DNA of 33,360 bases from a virus. The notes beneath the pieces were generated by a model. The model was not told the origin of the DNA. It worked only from the letters and a program-made list of their open reading frames with translations, and made no database searches. A program made the translations under genes and the position numbers. The number at the start of each line of letters is the position of its first letter. Positions within the stretch are counted from its first letter, which is position 1. Below are positions 6,644-14,580 of this stretch, in pieces. The stretch is from positions 1-33,360 of the IMG/VR virus record IMGVR_UViG_3300030450_001534. One strand, written 5' to 3'.

Positions 6644-8408
6644 CGAGTGGGCAGATAACTACCGCTTTCTAACTTCTGAATCTAGCGCAGAGCCAGGCAA
6701 ATGGAGAACGTCACGCGCAGCCTATCAAAGAGAAATAATGGATTGCATTGTGGATCGCAATATAGAAACAGTAGTGTTTATGAAAAGCGCACAAGTAGGC
6801 GCAACAGAATTACTACTTAATGTGTTGGGTTATTACATTAGCCAGGATCCCTGCCCTATTATGTGCCTACAACCAACTATAGAAATGGGAAGATCCTTTT
6901 CAAAAGATAGATTGGCCCCTATGCTTGCTTCATCCCCTGCCCTGGAAGATAAAGTGAAAGAGCCTAGATCCAGAGATAGTGAGAATACCGTATTGCACAA
7001 GAAGTTTCCTGGTGGCCACATGACCATAACAGGTGCTAACTCCGCAAGCGGTTTAGCCAGTAGACCAATAAGGATTTTATTAGTTGATGAGTGTGATCGT
7101 TACCCTCAGAGTGCAGGCACGGAAGGAGATCCAATAGCACTAGCCACAAAGCGTACAACTACCTTTTGGAATCGTAAAATCATCATGGCATCCACCCCAA
7201 CAATAGATGGATTATCACGCATACAAACAGCGTTTGAGAGTAGCGATAAACGCCGATTCTGGGTGCCTTGCGTACATTGTAATGAATATATTACGTTGGA
7301 ATGGGCCAACATTCATTGGGAAGAAAACGAGCCTGAAACCGCACATTATGTATGCCAAGAATGTGGATCTATTATGGAAGAAAAACACAAAATACAGATG
7401 TTAAGAAACGGAGAATGGCGCGCAGAAAATGAAACAACCACTATTGCAGGATTCCACATATCAGAATTGTATTCTCCCTGGTCAACCTGGGAATCTATGG
7501 CCGTTGGTTTTAATCTGGCCAGGAAGCACCCAGAAATGTTGAAGACCTGGATCAATACATCACTTGGCGAAGTGTGGAGAGATCAAGGAGAGGAAATAGA
7601 ATCAGAAGGTCTAATGGCCAGGCGTGAAAATTGGGATGAGTCATGTATTCCAGATGAAGTGTTGGTTATAACGGCAGGTGTTGACTGTCAGGAAGATAGG
7701 GTAGAAATAAGCGTTGTGGGTTGGGGCCTTGATTCGCAATCTTATGTAATAGAGCATTTAGTCTTTTGGGGAGAGACAGCACAATACCAGGTATGGAAAG
7801 ATTTAGATGATTACCTACAAAGAAGGTACGAGAGGGAGACACTACCAAGCCTTTCTATAGCTTGCGTATCTATTGACTCAGGTTATCAAACACAATCTGT
7901 ATATAACTTTGTAAAGCCAAGACAAGGGCGAAGGATCTTTGCGATAAAAGGACAGAGCCAGGCAGGTAAGCCAATAGCAGGTAAAAGTTCACAATCAGGA
8001 AGACAAAGAGTTCAGTTGTTTGCCGCAGGTGTAGATACCTGTAAAGAAACTCTATTCAGTTGGTTACAAGTTGATGAGCCAGGCCCAGGCTATATTCACT
8101 TTGCCGCTACAATGGATGAAGAATACTTTAAACAGCTAACGGCCGAGAAAAGAGCAATTAAATATGTCAGAGGTCGTAAGTCTGTTGTTTGGGTACAGAA
8201 AAGAGATAGAAATGAAGCCTTAGATTGTTACAACTACAGCCTGGTTGCCCTGCATATACTTAACCCTGACCTGGAAAGAATAGCCAATAAGCCAGATCCA
8301 GTTGAGCAAACACAAGAGGAAGTTCCAGTAAAAGAAGCAAAACCAAGAGATCTAATAAAAGAAAGACGTACTCCAAAGCGAAAAAAATCATTCGTTAAAG
8401 ATTGGTAG
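6582..8408 (+). CDS. Terminase large subunit (GpA family)
   Basis: The packaging motor ATPase and cos-cutting nuclease, about 608 residues from this start. An in-frame ATG at 6528 would add 18 residues and neither has a strong ribosome-binding site; I prefer 6582 because it overlaps the small terminase gene less (62 bases). Counting from 6528, the ATPase P-loop-like segment MKSAQVGATELLLN is at about 85-98, Walker B ILLVDECDR at about 183-191, and a zinc-ribbon-like pair CVHC and CQEC at 248-251 and 276-279. The nuclease domain opens with AGVDCQEDRVEISVVGWG (about 384-400). All are characteristic of GpA (Phage_GPA) proteins, implying cos-type packaging. Confidence 0.93.
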   Translation: MEWAWTETAKAFKPPKKLLVSEWADNYRFLTSESSAEPGKWRTSRAAYQREIMDCIVDRNIETVVFMKSAQVGATELLLNVLGYYISQDPCPIMCLQPTIEMGRSFSKDRLAPMLASSPALEDKVKEPRSRDSENTVLHKKFPGGHMTITGANSASGLASRPIRILLVDECDRYPQSAGTEGDPIALATKRTTTFWNRKIIMASTPTIDGLSRIQTAFESSDKRRFWVPCVHCNEYITLEWANIHWEENEPETAHYVCQECGSIMEEKHKIQMLRNGEWRAENETTTIAGFHISELYSPWSTWESMAVGFNLARKHPEMLKTWINTSLGEVWRDQGEEIESEGLMARRENWDESCIPDEVLVITAGVDCQEDRVEISVVGWGLDSQSYVIEHLVFWGETAQYQVWKDLDDYLQRRYERETLPSLSIACVSIDSGYQTQSVYNFVKPRQGRRIFAIKGQSQAGKPIAGKSSQSGRQRVQLFAAGVDTCKETLFSWLQVDEPGPGYIHFAATMDEEYFKQLTAEKRAIKYVRGRKSVVWVQKRDRNEALDCYNYSLVALHILNPDLERIANKPDPVEQTQEEVPVKEAKPRDLIKERRTPKRKKSFVKDW

Positions 8409-8412
8409 AGTG

Positions 8413-8440
8413 TTGACAAGCTAAAAATGCAACTTACGGT
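8413..8440 (+). promoter_or_regulatory. Late promoter-like element, copy 1
   Basis: TTGACA (8413-8418), 16 bases, TACGGT (8435-8440). The spacer ends in ATGCAACT, and the block ATGCAACTTACGGTCTT is identical to that at 22415-22431. The element begins 5 bases after the large terminase stop and would drive the portal-capsid-tail block. Conservation inside the spacer is not expected for a plain sigma70 promoter and suggests an extra binding factor or a special sigma factor. Confidence 0.7.
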
Positions 8441-8467
8441 CTTAAAAAAACTGTATGAGGGCAGAAA

Positions 8468-9058
8468 TTGGCTAATTTATTTGATTCAGAAAATTACCCT
8501 TCTAATGTGCCAGAGACATTAACGGTTGGCGACCGTTGGGCCTGGAAACGAGAAGATATAGCAACAGATTACATCCCCACTAGTTATACGCTAACTTATA
8601 GTTTTAGATTATTAAGTTCAGCCGCCACAGAAATAACGCTTGCCAGTTCAGTTATTACGGAAAGTTCTACAGCCTACATAGTAGAGGTGCCGAGTTCTAC
8701 AACCGCATCCTATACGAAAGGCGATTATAGTTACCAGGAATACATCACTAACGCATCTTCACAAAGAGTTGTAGTTAGTTCTGGTTATGCAACTTTAAAA
8801 GCCAACCTAGATGCTGATTCGTCAGATCCTAGATCCCACGCAAGAGTAGTGTTTGATGCACTAGAAGCAATGTTGGAATCCAGGGCCAGTATTGACCAAT
8901 CCAGTATGAGTATTGCAGGTAGATCTCTAAGCCGTATGACTCCAGAAGAAATAAGAGATTGGTACGAATATTACAGATACAAAGTTAATTTAGAAGTAAA
9001 GAAAGACAGGATCAGTAAAGGCCTAGCCACAGGATCCTTAATAAAAGCGAGATTTTAA
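8468..9058 (+). CDS. gpW-like head-tail joining protein with N-terminal extension
   Basis: A 196-residue protein between large terminase and portal, the place of gpW in lambda. The C-terminal part (about residues 125-185), FDALEAMLESRASIDQSSMS followed by SLSRMTPEEIRDWYEYYRYK, has the pattern of gpW-like connectors, which seal the portal before tail joining. The N-terminal 110 residues are Ser/Thr-rich and beta-like (TYTLTYSFRLLSSAATEITL), probably an immunoglobulin-like decoration domain absent from lambda gpW. The start codon is TTG, supported by GAGGGCAG 7 bases upstream and by the lack of any other in-frame start nearby. Confidence 0.65.
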   Translation: MANLFDSENYPSNVPETLTVGDRWAWKREDIATDYIPTSYTLTYSFRLLSSAATEITLASSVITESSTAYIVEVPSSTTASYTKGDYSYQEYITNASSQRVVVSSGYATLKANLDADSSDPRSHARVVFDALEAMLESRASIDQSSMSIAGRSLSRMTPEEIRDWYEYYRYKVNLEVKKDRISKGLATGSLIKARF

Positions 9059-10543
9059 ATGCCCTGGTACAAAAGATTGTTTGGTGGACGTAAGAGAGCA
9101 AGACCTTTAAACCTGCGAAGCTACGCAGGTGCTAATAAAGGTCGTTTATTTGCTGATTTTTTTAGTAATTCAAAGTCTGCTGATGCAGAACTGGCCCCTG
9201 CCCTACGCACATTAAGGGATAGATCCAGGGAATTGGCCAGAAATGACTCTTATGTTAAACGCTATTTAGCGTTACTATCTGCCAATGTTATAGGCACAAA
9301 AGGAATTAGACTTTCTTGCAAGGCCAGAGATGATAACGGTCAGCTAGATTTAGTAGGCAATCAGATCATAGAGCGCGAGTTTGCCAGGTGGTGTAAGAAA
9401 GAAAATTGCACCGTAACAGGTAAATTAAGTTTTATTGATGCACAAAAGCTATTTGTTGAGACATTAGCCAGAGATGGGGAGTGTTTAGTCAAGCACGTCA
9501 AGACAAAAGACAATCCTTTTAATTATTCTATTCAATTTGTAGAAGCTGACCACTTAGATGAGGAATTAAGCAAAAAAGCAGAAGGTGATGCAAATATAAG
9601 AATGGGAGTTGAAACCAATGCCGTTGGAAGGCCATTGGCTTATCACTTATTCAAACAACACCCCTACGATGATCCAACTTACGCTACTTCAAACACAAAG
9701 CAGTACACAAGGATCCCTGCTAACGAAATGATCCATGCTTATATGCAAGAAAGACCAGAAATGACGCGTGGCGTACCCTGGACAGCCACAGCAATGGATA
9801 AAATACACACTTTAAATGGTTATAGGCAGGCAGAATTAACCGCTTCAAGGCTTGCAGCTTGCAAAATGGGGTTCTATACCTCTCCTGGTGGTGATGGTTA
9901 TTTGGGTGAAGACTACGAAGATACTTTCTCTCCTATCATGGAAGCCGAGCCTGGTACCTTTGAGCAGCTACCAAGCGGCATGGACTTTAAGAGTTTTGAG
10001 CCTAATCACCCTACATCTGCCTTTGATGCCTTTGAAAAAGCCATACTTAGGGGCATATCTAGTGGTTTAAATATCAGTTATCACTCACTAGCTAACGATT
10101 TAAGTTCAGTTAATTACAGTTCTATCCGCGCAGGCTCACTAGAAGACCGCGCACAGTTTGGAGTTATACAAGAATTTGTAATTGCACACTTTATAGAGCC
10201 AGTATTTAAAGAATGGTTAGAAATGGCCATGACTACGAATCAAATACCCCTTCCTATGACTAGATTTGATAAGTTTGCTGAATCAACTACGTTTATTCCT
10301 AGATCCTGGAGTTATGTAGATCCGCAGAAGGAAATACAGGCCAACATCCTGGGCCTAAAGTCTGGCCAGGTAACAATGAGCGATATTCAAGCCGCTTACG
10401 GCCGTGACGTAGAGGAATTGTTTGAACAGCACGACAGAGAGACAAAATTAGCAGAGCAATACGGCGTATCTACGGCATTTCAGCCGTTTGGAGCGCAAAC
10501 TAGCGCAGTTGAGCCAGAAATACAGGGCGCAGAAGATGAATAA
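9059..10543 (+). CDS. Portal protein (lambda gpB family)
   Basis: A 494-residue portal that forms the dodecameric DNA channel at one capsid vertex. The N-terminus MPWYKRLFGGRKRARPLNLRS, then LRTLRDRSRELARNDSYVKRYLALLSANVIGTKGIRL (about 47-85), is the typical opening of Phage_portal_2 proteins. The middle has DGECLVKHV and FVEADHLDEEL, and the conserved SSVNYSSIRAGSLEDR lies at about 355-370. Length agrees with the family. The ATG follows directly after the previous stop. The acidic C-terminus overlaps the next small gene by 8 bases. Confidence 0.93.
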   Translation: MPWYKRLFGGRKRARPLNLRSYAGANKGRLFADFFSNSKSADAELAPALRTLRDRSRELARNDSYVKRYLALLSANVIGTKGIRLSCKARDDNGQLDLVGNQIIEREFARWCKKENCTVTGKLSFIDAQKLFVETLARDGECLVKHVKTKDNPFNYSIQFVEADHLDEELSKKAEGDANIRMGVETNAVGRPLAYHLFKQHPYDDPTYATSNTKQYTRIPANEMIHAYMQERPEMTRGVPWTATAMDKIHTLNGYRQAELTASRLAACKMGFYTSPGGDGYLGEDYEDTFSPIMEAEPGTFEQLPSGMDFKSFEPNHPTSAFDAFEKAILRGISSGLNISYHSLANDLSSVNYSSIRAGSLEDRAQFGVIQEFVIAHFIEPVFKEWLEMAMTTNQIPLPMTRFDKFAESTTFIPRSWSYVDPQKEIQANILGLKSGQVTMSDIQAAYGRDVEELFEQHDRETKLAEQYGVSTAFQPFGAQTSAVEPEIQGAEDE

Positions 10544-10670
10544 GCAGTTGAGGTGGGATCATTTGTTACCAAATGATGAGCAAAATGTAGATGTTGGGCG
10601 CACTCTCAGACATCTTATTTTCGTAGGTCTAAGGGATTTTGCTGTTCTGCTAGGGGTTAGAAATGACTAA
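10536..10670 (+). CDS. 44-residue overlapping gene between portal and capsid genes
   Basis: A short frame of 44 codons beginning MNKQLRWDHLLPNDEQNVDVG. Its ATG lies in the last codons of the portal gene (8-base overlap, ATGAATAA) and its stop overlaps the start of the protease-capsid gene by 8 bases (ATGACTAA). This double overlap is a strong sign of a real translationally coupled gene. The C-terminal half, LRHLIFVGLRDFAVLLGV, is amphipathic or membrane-seeking. It is tempting to compare it with small head-assembly cofactors, but I do not recognise a family. Confidence 0.6.
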   Translation: MNKQLRWDHLLPNDEQNVDVGRTLRHLIFVGLRDFAVLLGVRND

Positions 10671-12702
10671 AAAAGGTTTTGAAGGTGATAAAACGCCATC
10701 AGAAAGGGAGCCTAACGGCTCAAATTTACAACTAAAATCCACGGAGAATAATATGGATGATGAAGTAGTAGAAAATTCCGAGGAAGAAGTAACTGAATCT
10801 GTTGAAGAAGAAGTTGTGGAAACCGAAGAAGAAGAAAATCGCAATTTTAGCGAAGAAACAAGCTACCGTTCTATAGATCTCTCAAGAGCCGAGTTCATAG
10901 ATGAGGACAAAAGAACTGTCCGCATCGCGCTTAGTTCAGAGGAGCCTGTGGAGCGTAGTTTTGGCATGGAAGTTTTAGACCATGCCCCTGAGTCAGTTGA
11001 TATGACTTGGGCAAGAAGCGGCAATATGCCTGTTTTACTTGACCATGATACGACAAGGCAAGTAGGCATAGTGCAGGATTTTAATTTAGACGGTGCTACC
11101 AATAGGACATTGGCAACGGTGCGCTTTGGAAGAAGCGAACTAGCACAAGAAACCTGGCAAGACGTATTAGACGGAATTAAAAGATCTGTCTCAGTAGGCT
11201 ACAGAATCAACTCTATGGTTAGAGATGAATCTTTAGAAGATACGACTTACAGAGCGAACTGGACTCCAATGGAAGCCAGTTTGGTCAGTTTACCTGCTGA
11301 CACTAATCCTATGGTTGGTGTAGCCAGATCAAAAGATAGCGCAGAGGTGGTAGAACGTGAAACCCCTGTTGAGATAAACAATTCTATTAAGGAAAAAACA
11401 ATGGAAGAAAATAAAACTCCTGAAGTTGATTTAGAAGCTGTTAGATCTGAAACCGCAGTAAGCGTTAGATCTGAAGTTGCTAAAGAAGCAAAGGAAATAC
11501 TTGCATTAGCTACAAAGCACAATAAACGTGATTTAGCTGATGTTTCTATAGCGGAAGGACATTCTTTAGAGCAATTTAGAGGGATCCTTCTTAATAACAT
11601 ATCCGATGAAAAGCCACTTGAAACACCAGTAGCAGAAGTTGGATTAAACGAGCAAGAAAGAGGTAGATACTCTTTCTTAAACGCAATAAGAGCAGCATCA
11701 AGCGGTGACTGGTCTAACGCAGGTCTTGAAAGAGAAATATCTGATGAGATAGCAAACAGATCTGGCAAATCAGCCAGAGGTTTCTATCTTCCTATGGATA
11801 TTGGATGGGGCCAACGTGACCAAACTGTTGGAACTAACTCAGCAGGTGGTTTCTTAAAAGGAACTGACCATCTAGCTAATGAGTTCATTGGTGAGGTTTA
11901 CGCCACATCAGTAGTTGCACAATTAGGCGGCAGAGTGATGAGTGGTTTACAAGGTGATATAGCGATTCCAAAGCTATCTGCATCTGTAACTAACACAGCC
12001 TTCGTCGCAGAGGGCTCAGCCCCAAGCGAAGGATCCGCGACTTTCAGTCAAGTCACAATGGCACCTAAGACTCTAGCTACTTATGTAGACTACACTAGAA
12101 AATTAGCACTTCAATCTGATCCGTCAGTTGAAGCAATCCTAAGAAATGACGTAGTGCAAACTATGGCTTCTAAGATTGACCAAGTTGCTATCAATGGTGG
12201 TGGTTCTAATGAGCCTTCTGGTATCTTACAAGAATCTGACACTCAGGTTGTTGCTATTGGTACAAACGGTGGTGCATTAACTTACGCCAAAGTTGTAGAC
12301 ATGGAAGCTGCTATTCAGAACGATAATGCGATGGGTAGCACTATCAACTTCATAACCACGCCTGGAGTCCAGGGTGCTATGAGACAGATACCTAGACAGA
12401 GTTCAGGTGTTGAAGGCAACTTCATCCTAAACGATAGCAACTCTATCTTAGGACACAGCGTTAATGTTTCAACTAACGTGCCTAAAACATTAACTAAAGG
12501 ATCAACTTCTGGATCTTGCCATGCTTTAATTCTTGGTGATTTCTCACAAGTTATGCTTGGTTTCTGGTCGGGCGTAGATGTAGTTGTGGACTCATCAACA
12601 TTAAGTACATCTGGCGGAACTAGAATCGCGTTCTTCCAAGACGTAGATGTTGCAGTAAGAATCCCTAACGCGTTCTGCGCGATTAAGGATATAACTGTCT
12701 AA
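10663..12702 (+). CDS. Prohead protease fused to HK97-fold major capsid protein
   Basis: A single 679-residue frame carrying two functions that are usually separate. Residues 1-65 are an acidic low-complexity leader. Residues about 68-225 are an S78/HK97-type prohead protease: the catalytic histidine is likely H128 in LLDHD and the nucleophile S177 in KRSVSVGYR. A coiled/helical segment (about 247-330) resembles the delta/scaffold domain of HK97-type capsid proteins. Residues about 345-679 form the HK97 capsid fold (TVGTNSAGGFLKGTDHLANEF near the start, then EGSAPSEGSATFSQVT, and FQDVDVAVRIPNAFCAI at the end). A second start at 11401, in frame with a good ribosome-binding site, could also make the capsid part alone (433 residues). 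The stop is followed by a strong hairpin terminator. Confidence 0.9.
   Translation: MTKKGFEGDKTPSEREPNGSNLQLKSTENNMDDEVVENSEEEVTESVEEEVVETEEEENRNFSEETSYRSIDLSRAEFIDEDKRTVRIALSSEEPVERSFGMEVLDHAPESVDMTWARSGNMPVLLDHDTTRQVGIVQDFNLDGATNRTLATVRFGRSELAQETWQDVLDGIKRSVSVGYRINSMVRDESLEDTTYRANWTPMEASLVSLPADTNPMVGVARSKDSAEVVERETPVEINNSIKEKTMEENKTPEVDLEAVRSETAVSVRSEVAKEAKEILALATKHNKRDLADVSIAEGHSLEQFRGILLNNISDEKPLETPVAEVGLNEQERGRYSFLNAIRAASSGDWSNAGLEREISDEIANRSGKSARGFYLPMDIGWGQRDQTVGTNSAGGFLKGTDHLANEFIGEVYATSVVAQLGGRVMSGLQGDIAIPKLSASVTNTAFVAEGSAPSEGSATFSQVTMAPKTLATYVDYTRKLALQSDPSVEAILRNDVVQTMASKIDQVAINGGGSNEPSGILQESDTQVVAIGTNGGALTYAKVVDMEAAIQNDNAMGSTINFITTPGVQGAMRQIPRQSSGVEGNFILNDSNSILGHSVNVSTNVPKTLTKGSTSGSCHALILGDFSQVMLGFWSGVDVVVDSSTLSTSGGTRIAFFQDVDVAVRIPNAFCAIKDITV
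11389..11403 (+). promoter_or_regulatory. Internal ribosome-binding site and start for stand-alone capsid protein
   Basis: AAGGA (11389-11393) lies 7 bases before an in-frame ATG at 11401 (MEENKTPEVD), at the protease/capsid boundary. Translation from here would give a 433-residue delta-domain plus capsid protein, close to the usual size of HK97-type precursors. It offers a way to make many capsid subunits per protease-capsid fusion. Confidence 0.6.
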
Positions 12703-12714
12703 TTAGTTTGATTT

Positions 12715-12737
12715 GAGGGGAGTTCGCTCCCCTCTTT
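12715..12737 (+). terminator. UUCG-loop intrinsic terminator/attenuator after the capsid gene
   Basis: GAGGGGAG (12715-12722), loop TTCG, CTCCCCTC (12727-12734), then TTT. The eight-pair GC-rich stem closed by a UUCG tetraloop is very stable. The T-run is short, so it may act as a partial terminator or an mRNA-protecting 3' hairpin, giving more capsid message than tail message. Confidence 0.75.
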
Positions 12738-12751
12738 CAAAGGAGTAAACA

Positions 12752-12943
12752 ATGGCACAAATAAAAATGGAACAGGATGCTTATATAAGGGGCGTAATGC
12801 GCAAAAAGAATGAGGTAGTAGAAGTTGCTTCTGCCGAAGCTAGGCAGTTTGTTAGTAACGGTACTGCAAGCGATGTCTCCGATAAGCCTAAATCCACAAA
12901 AGATAGGGCCGTTAAAAAGGCACCTAAAAAAAAGGCTAAGTAA
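12752..12943 (+). CDS. Small basic head-region protein
   Basis: A 63-residue protein. The N-terminal part has YIRGVMRKKNEVVEVASAEARQFVSNGTA, a pattern seen in small phage head-region proteins in which a short beta-sheet with a VEV strand is followed by an AxxFVxxGxA helix. The C-terminus is a lysine-rich tail (VKKAPKKKAK) that could touch DNA. It has a strong AAAGGAGTAAACA site before the ATG and overlaps the next gene by one base (TAATG). The position fits lambda FI, but no similarity to FI is evident. Confidence 0.65.
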   Translation: MAQIKMEQDAYIRGVMRKKNEVVEVASAEARQFVSNGTASDVSDKPKSTKDRAVKKAPKKKAK

Positions 12944-13251
12944 TGGCTCTTGAATCGTCAGCAGATTTAGCAGGATATTTTGAAACTGATTCACATGGTA
13001 GTTCTGCAACAATTACCATCAATGGATCTGGTTCATCTATTAACGTGATACTTAATAAAGAATATTTTGCAATAGATCCTGGATTGGGCATGGAAGTAGA
13101 AGGAACTCAACCTGTGGCTACAGGCAGAAGTTCTGATATGACCAATGTTGAAATTGGCGACACGATTCAAATTAGTAGTATTACTTATAACATAGTGAAC
13201 GTACAACCAGACGGCACAGGCGTAACAGCCTTAGTGTTAGAGCAACAATAA
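12943..13251 (+). CDS. Head-tail joining protein (gpFII-like)
   Basis: A 102-residue beta-rich protein. The segments VILNKEYFAIDPGLGMEVEGTQPVATGRSSD and GDTIQISSITYNIVNVQPDGTGVTALVLE match the pattern of the lambda gpFII/head-tail attachment family (Phage_attach), which forms the connector face that accepts the finished tail. The usual family length is near 110. It lies between the capsid and gpU-like genes exactly as in lambda and is coupled by TAATG overlaps at both ends. Confidence 0.75.
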   Translation: MALESSADLAGYFETDSHGSSATITINGSGSSINVILNKEYFAIDPGLGMEVEGTQPVATGRSSDMTNVEIGDTIQISSITYNIVNVQPDGTGVTALVLEQQ

Positions 13252-13694
13252 TGGCACACGTTAGACAACAATTAAGAGAAAGAGCGGCTACAACCCTTAC
13301 AGGTTTAACCACTACTGGATCTAAGGTTTATCAATCCAGGGTATATCCCATGGGAGCGGCAAACCTTCCAGGATTGTTGATCTACACCAAGTCAGAAGAT
13401 AGCGAAGCACAGACCATAGGTAGTACGAGAACTGTTTTAAGAAATTTATCTTTAGTAATAGAAGGATATGTAAAAGCTGTAAGCAACTATGACGATACGA
13501 TTGATACCGTAGCGGCAGAAGTTGAAACGGCCCTGGGTAATGATGTCACGCTTAACGGCCTGGCTAAGAACTCATACTTGGAATCTACAGAAATTGAATT
13601 TGATGGAGAGGGAGACAAGCCTGTTGCAAGCGTTTCTATGACCTACATCGTTCAATACATGACTATTGAAAATGCACCACAAACGGCGGTGTAA
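13251..13694 (+). CDS. Tail terminator protein (gpU-like)
   Basis: A 147-residue protein. The N-terminus MAHVRQQLRERAATTLTGLTTTGSKVYQSRVYPM, the later LPGLLIYTKSED and the final VSMTYIVQYMTIENAP are typical of minor tail protein U, the hexameric ring that stops tail-tube polymerisation and docks to the head. It follows the gpFII-like gene with a TAATG overlap, as expected. Confidence 0.8.
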   Translation: MAHVRQQLRERAATTLTGLTTTGSKVYQSRVYPMGAANLPGLLIYTKSEDSEAQTIGSTRTVLRNLSLVIEGYVKAVSNYDDTIDTVAAEVETALGNDVTLNGLAKNSYLESTEIEFDGEGDKPVASVSMTYIVQYMTIENAPQTAV

Positions 13695-13704
13695 GGAGTA
13701 AAAA

Positions 13705-13848
13705 ATGGCAATTTTATATTCTCCAGACGGCAAAGATAGCATTGATGCACATATTGACCAGGTGGAGTATTTAAAAAGTAAAGGTTGGACTGAGAAGGGT
13801 AATTCCTCTAAGTCTGTAAGTAAAAATAATAAAAATAGCGAGGAATAG
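13705..13848 (+). CDS. 47-residue protein between gpU and tail-tube genes
   Basis: The ATG at 13705 sits behind AAGGAG (13693-13698) and opens 47 codons (MAILYSPDGKDSIDAHIDQVEYLKSKGWTE...). The second half is Ser/Lys/Asn-rich. The end is 2 bases before the tail-tube gene start. The pattern of a short beta strand, a helix HIDQVEYLKSKGW and a polar tail resembles small phage proteins found beside tail or head genes, but I cannot name a family. Tight packing and the ribosome-binding site support coding. Confidence 0.65.
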   Translation: MAILYSPDGKDSIDAHIDQVEYLKSKGWTEKGNSSKSVSKNNKNSEE

Positions 13849-13850
13849 AA

Positions 13851-14240
13851 ATGGCAACACACGCAGGAAAAGCAGGACTTGTAAAAGTAGCTTCTAACAC
13901 AGTTGCAGAAGTTCGTTCATGGAGTCTTAATACTAACGCTGATGTAATTGAAGACACGGCTATGGGAGATTCAGCAAGATCTTATCTTGCAGGTCTAACA
14001 TCTGCTGACGCATCAGTTGATGTATTCTGGGATGAAACAGATACAAATGGTCAGGTTGCATTAGCACCAGGATCATCTGTTACTTTGATTCTTTATCCAG
14101 AAGGAGCAGATTCAGGTGATACTTATTACACAGGAACGGCTTTAGTTACATCAAAATCCATAACAGGATCTTTTGATGGCATGGTTGAAGCAAGCATTAG
14201 TGCGACCTACACAGGCGCAGTAAGCACAGCAACGGTTTAA
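13851..14240 (+). CDS. Major tail tube protein
   Basis: A 129-residue beta-rich protein that should polymerise into the tail tube. GKAGLVKVASNTVAEVRSWSLNTNADVIEDTAMGDSARSYLAGLTSADASVDVFWD (about 6-61) is the familiar opening of short tail tube proteins, and the C-terminus TSKSITGSFDGMVEASISATYTG is the conserved closing strand pair. It lies immediately before the tail assembly chaperone genes. High expression is likely: the ribosome-binding site is GCGAGGAATAGA, overlapping the upstream stop. Confidence 0.8.
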   Translation: MATHAGKAGLVKVASNTVAEVRSWSLNTNADVIEDTAMGDSARSYLAGLTSADASVDVFWDETDTNGQVALAPGSSVTLILYPEGADSGDTYYTGTALVTSKSITGSFDGMVEASISATYTGAVSTATV

Positions 14241-14244
14241 GACT

Positions 14245-14580
14245 ATGAGCGCAATAGATAGAGCGGTCTCCCACTTCAACTCCATAGACATTAGATCTAT
14301 GGAAGTTGAAGAATGGGCAGACGAGAGTGGCACCTTCAAGATCTATGCTAAGCCTTTGACTCTCCAAGAAAGTTCAAAGTTATACCGTTTATCTAAGAAT
14401 GATGATTTGGCTTTATTAGCTTATGCTTTGATACACAAGGCATTAGATGAAAATGGCGATAAATTATTCACGATGGACGACAAGTACAAATTAATGAATA
14501 GCGTTGATGTAGCCGTTTTGACAAAGATTGGTACTTGGATAATGGGAACTGATGATCTGGAGACCGCAGAAAAAAAATAA
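14245..14580 (+). CDS. Tail assembly chaperone, short form (gpG-like)
   Basis: A 111-residue protein made by normal termination at 14578-14580. It has the layout of lambda gpG: a beta-like opening (VEEWADESGTFKIYAKPLTLQESSKLYRL) and a helical second half (DDLALLAYALIHKALDENG). It should bind the tape measure protein and hold it for tube assembly. Its last codons, GAA AAA AAA TAA, form a slippery run that yields the longer form. Confidence 0.8.
   Translation: MSAIDRAVSHFNSIDIRSMEVEEWADESGTFKIYAKPLTLQESSKLYRLSKNDDLALLAYALIHKALDENGDKLFTMDDKYKLMNSVDVAVLTKIGTWIMGTDDLETAEKK

Noticed and set aside
8783-8800. Further copy of ATGCAACTT as a fourth late promoter
   Set aside because: It is inside a coding region, lacks a TTGACR at the right distance, and is not followed by a -10-like hexamer at 16 bases. 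Likewise the partial match near 26301.
11247-11768. 173-codon minus-strand open frame
   Set aside because: It lies opposite the protease-capsid fusion, has Ser/Leu-rich composition typical of an antisense shadow, and has no ribosome-binding site.
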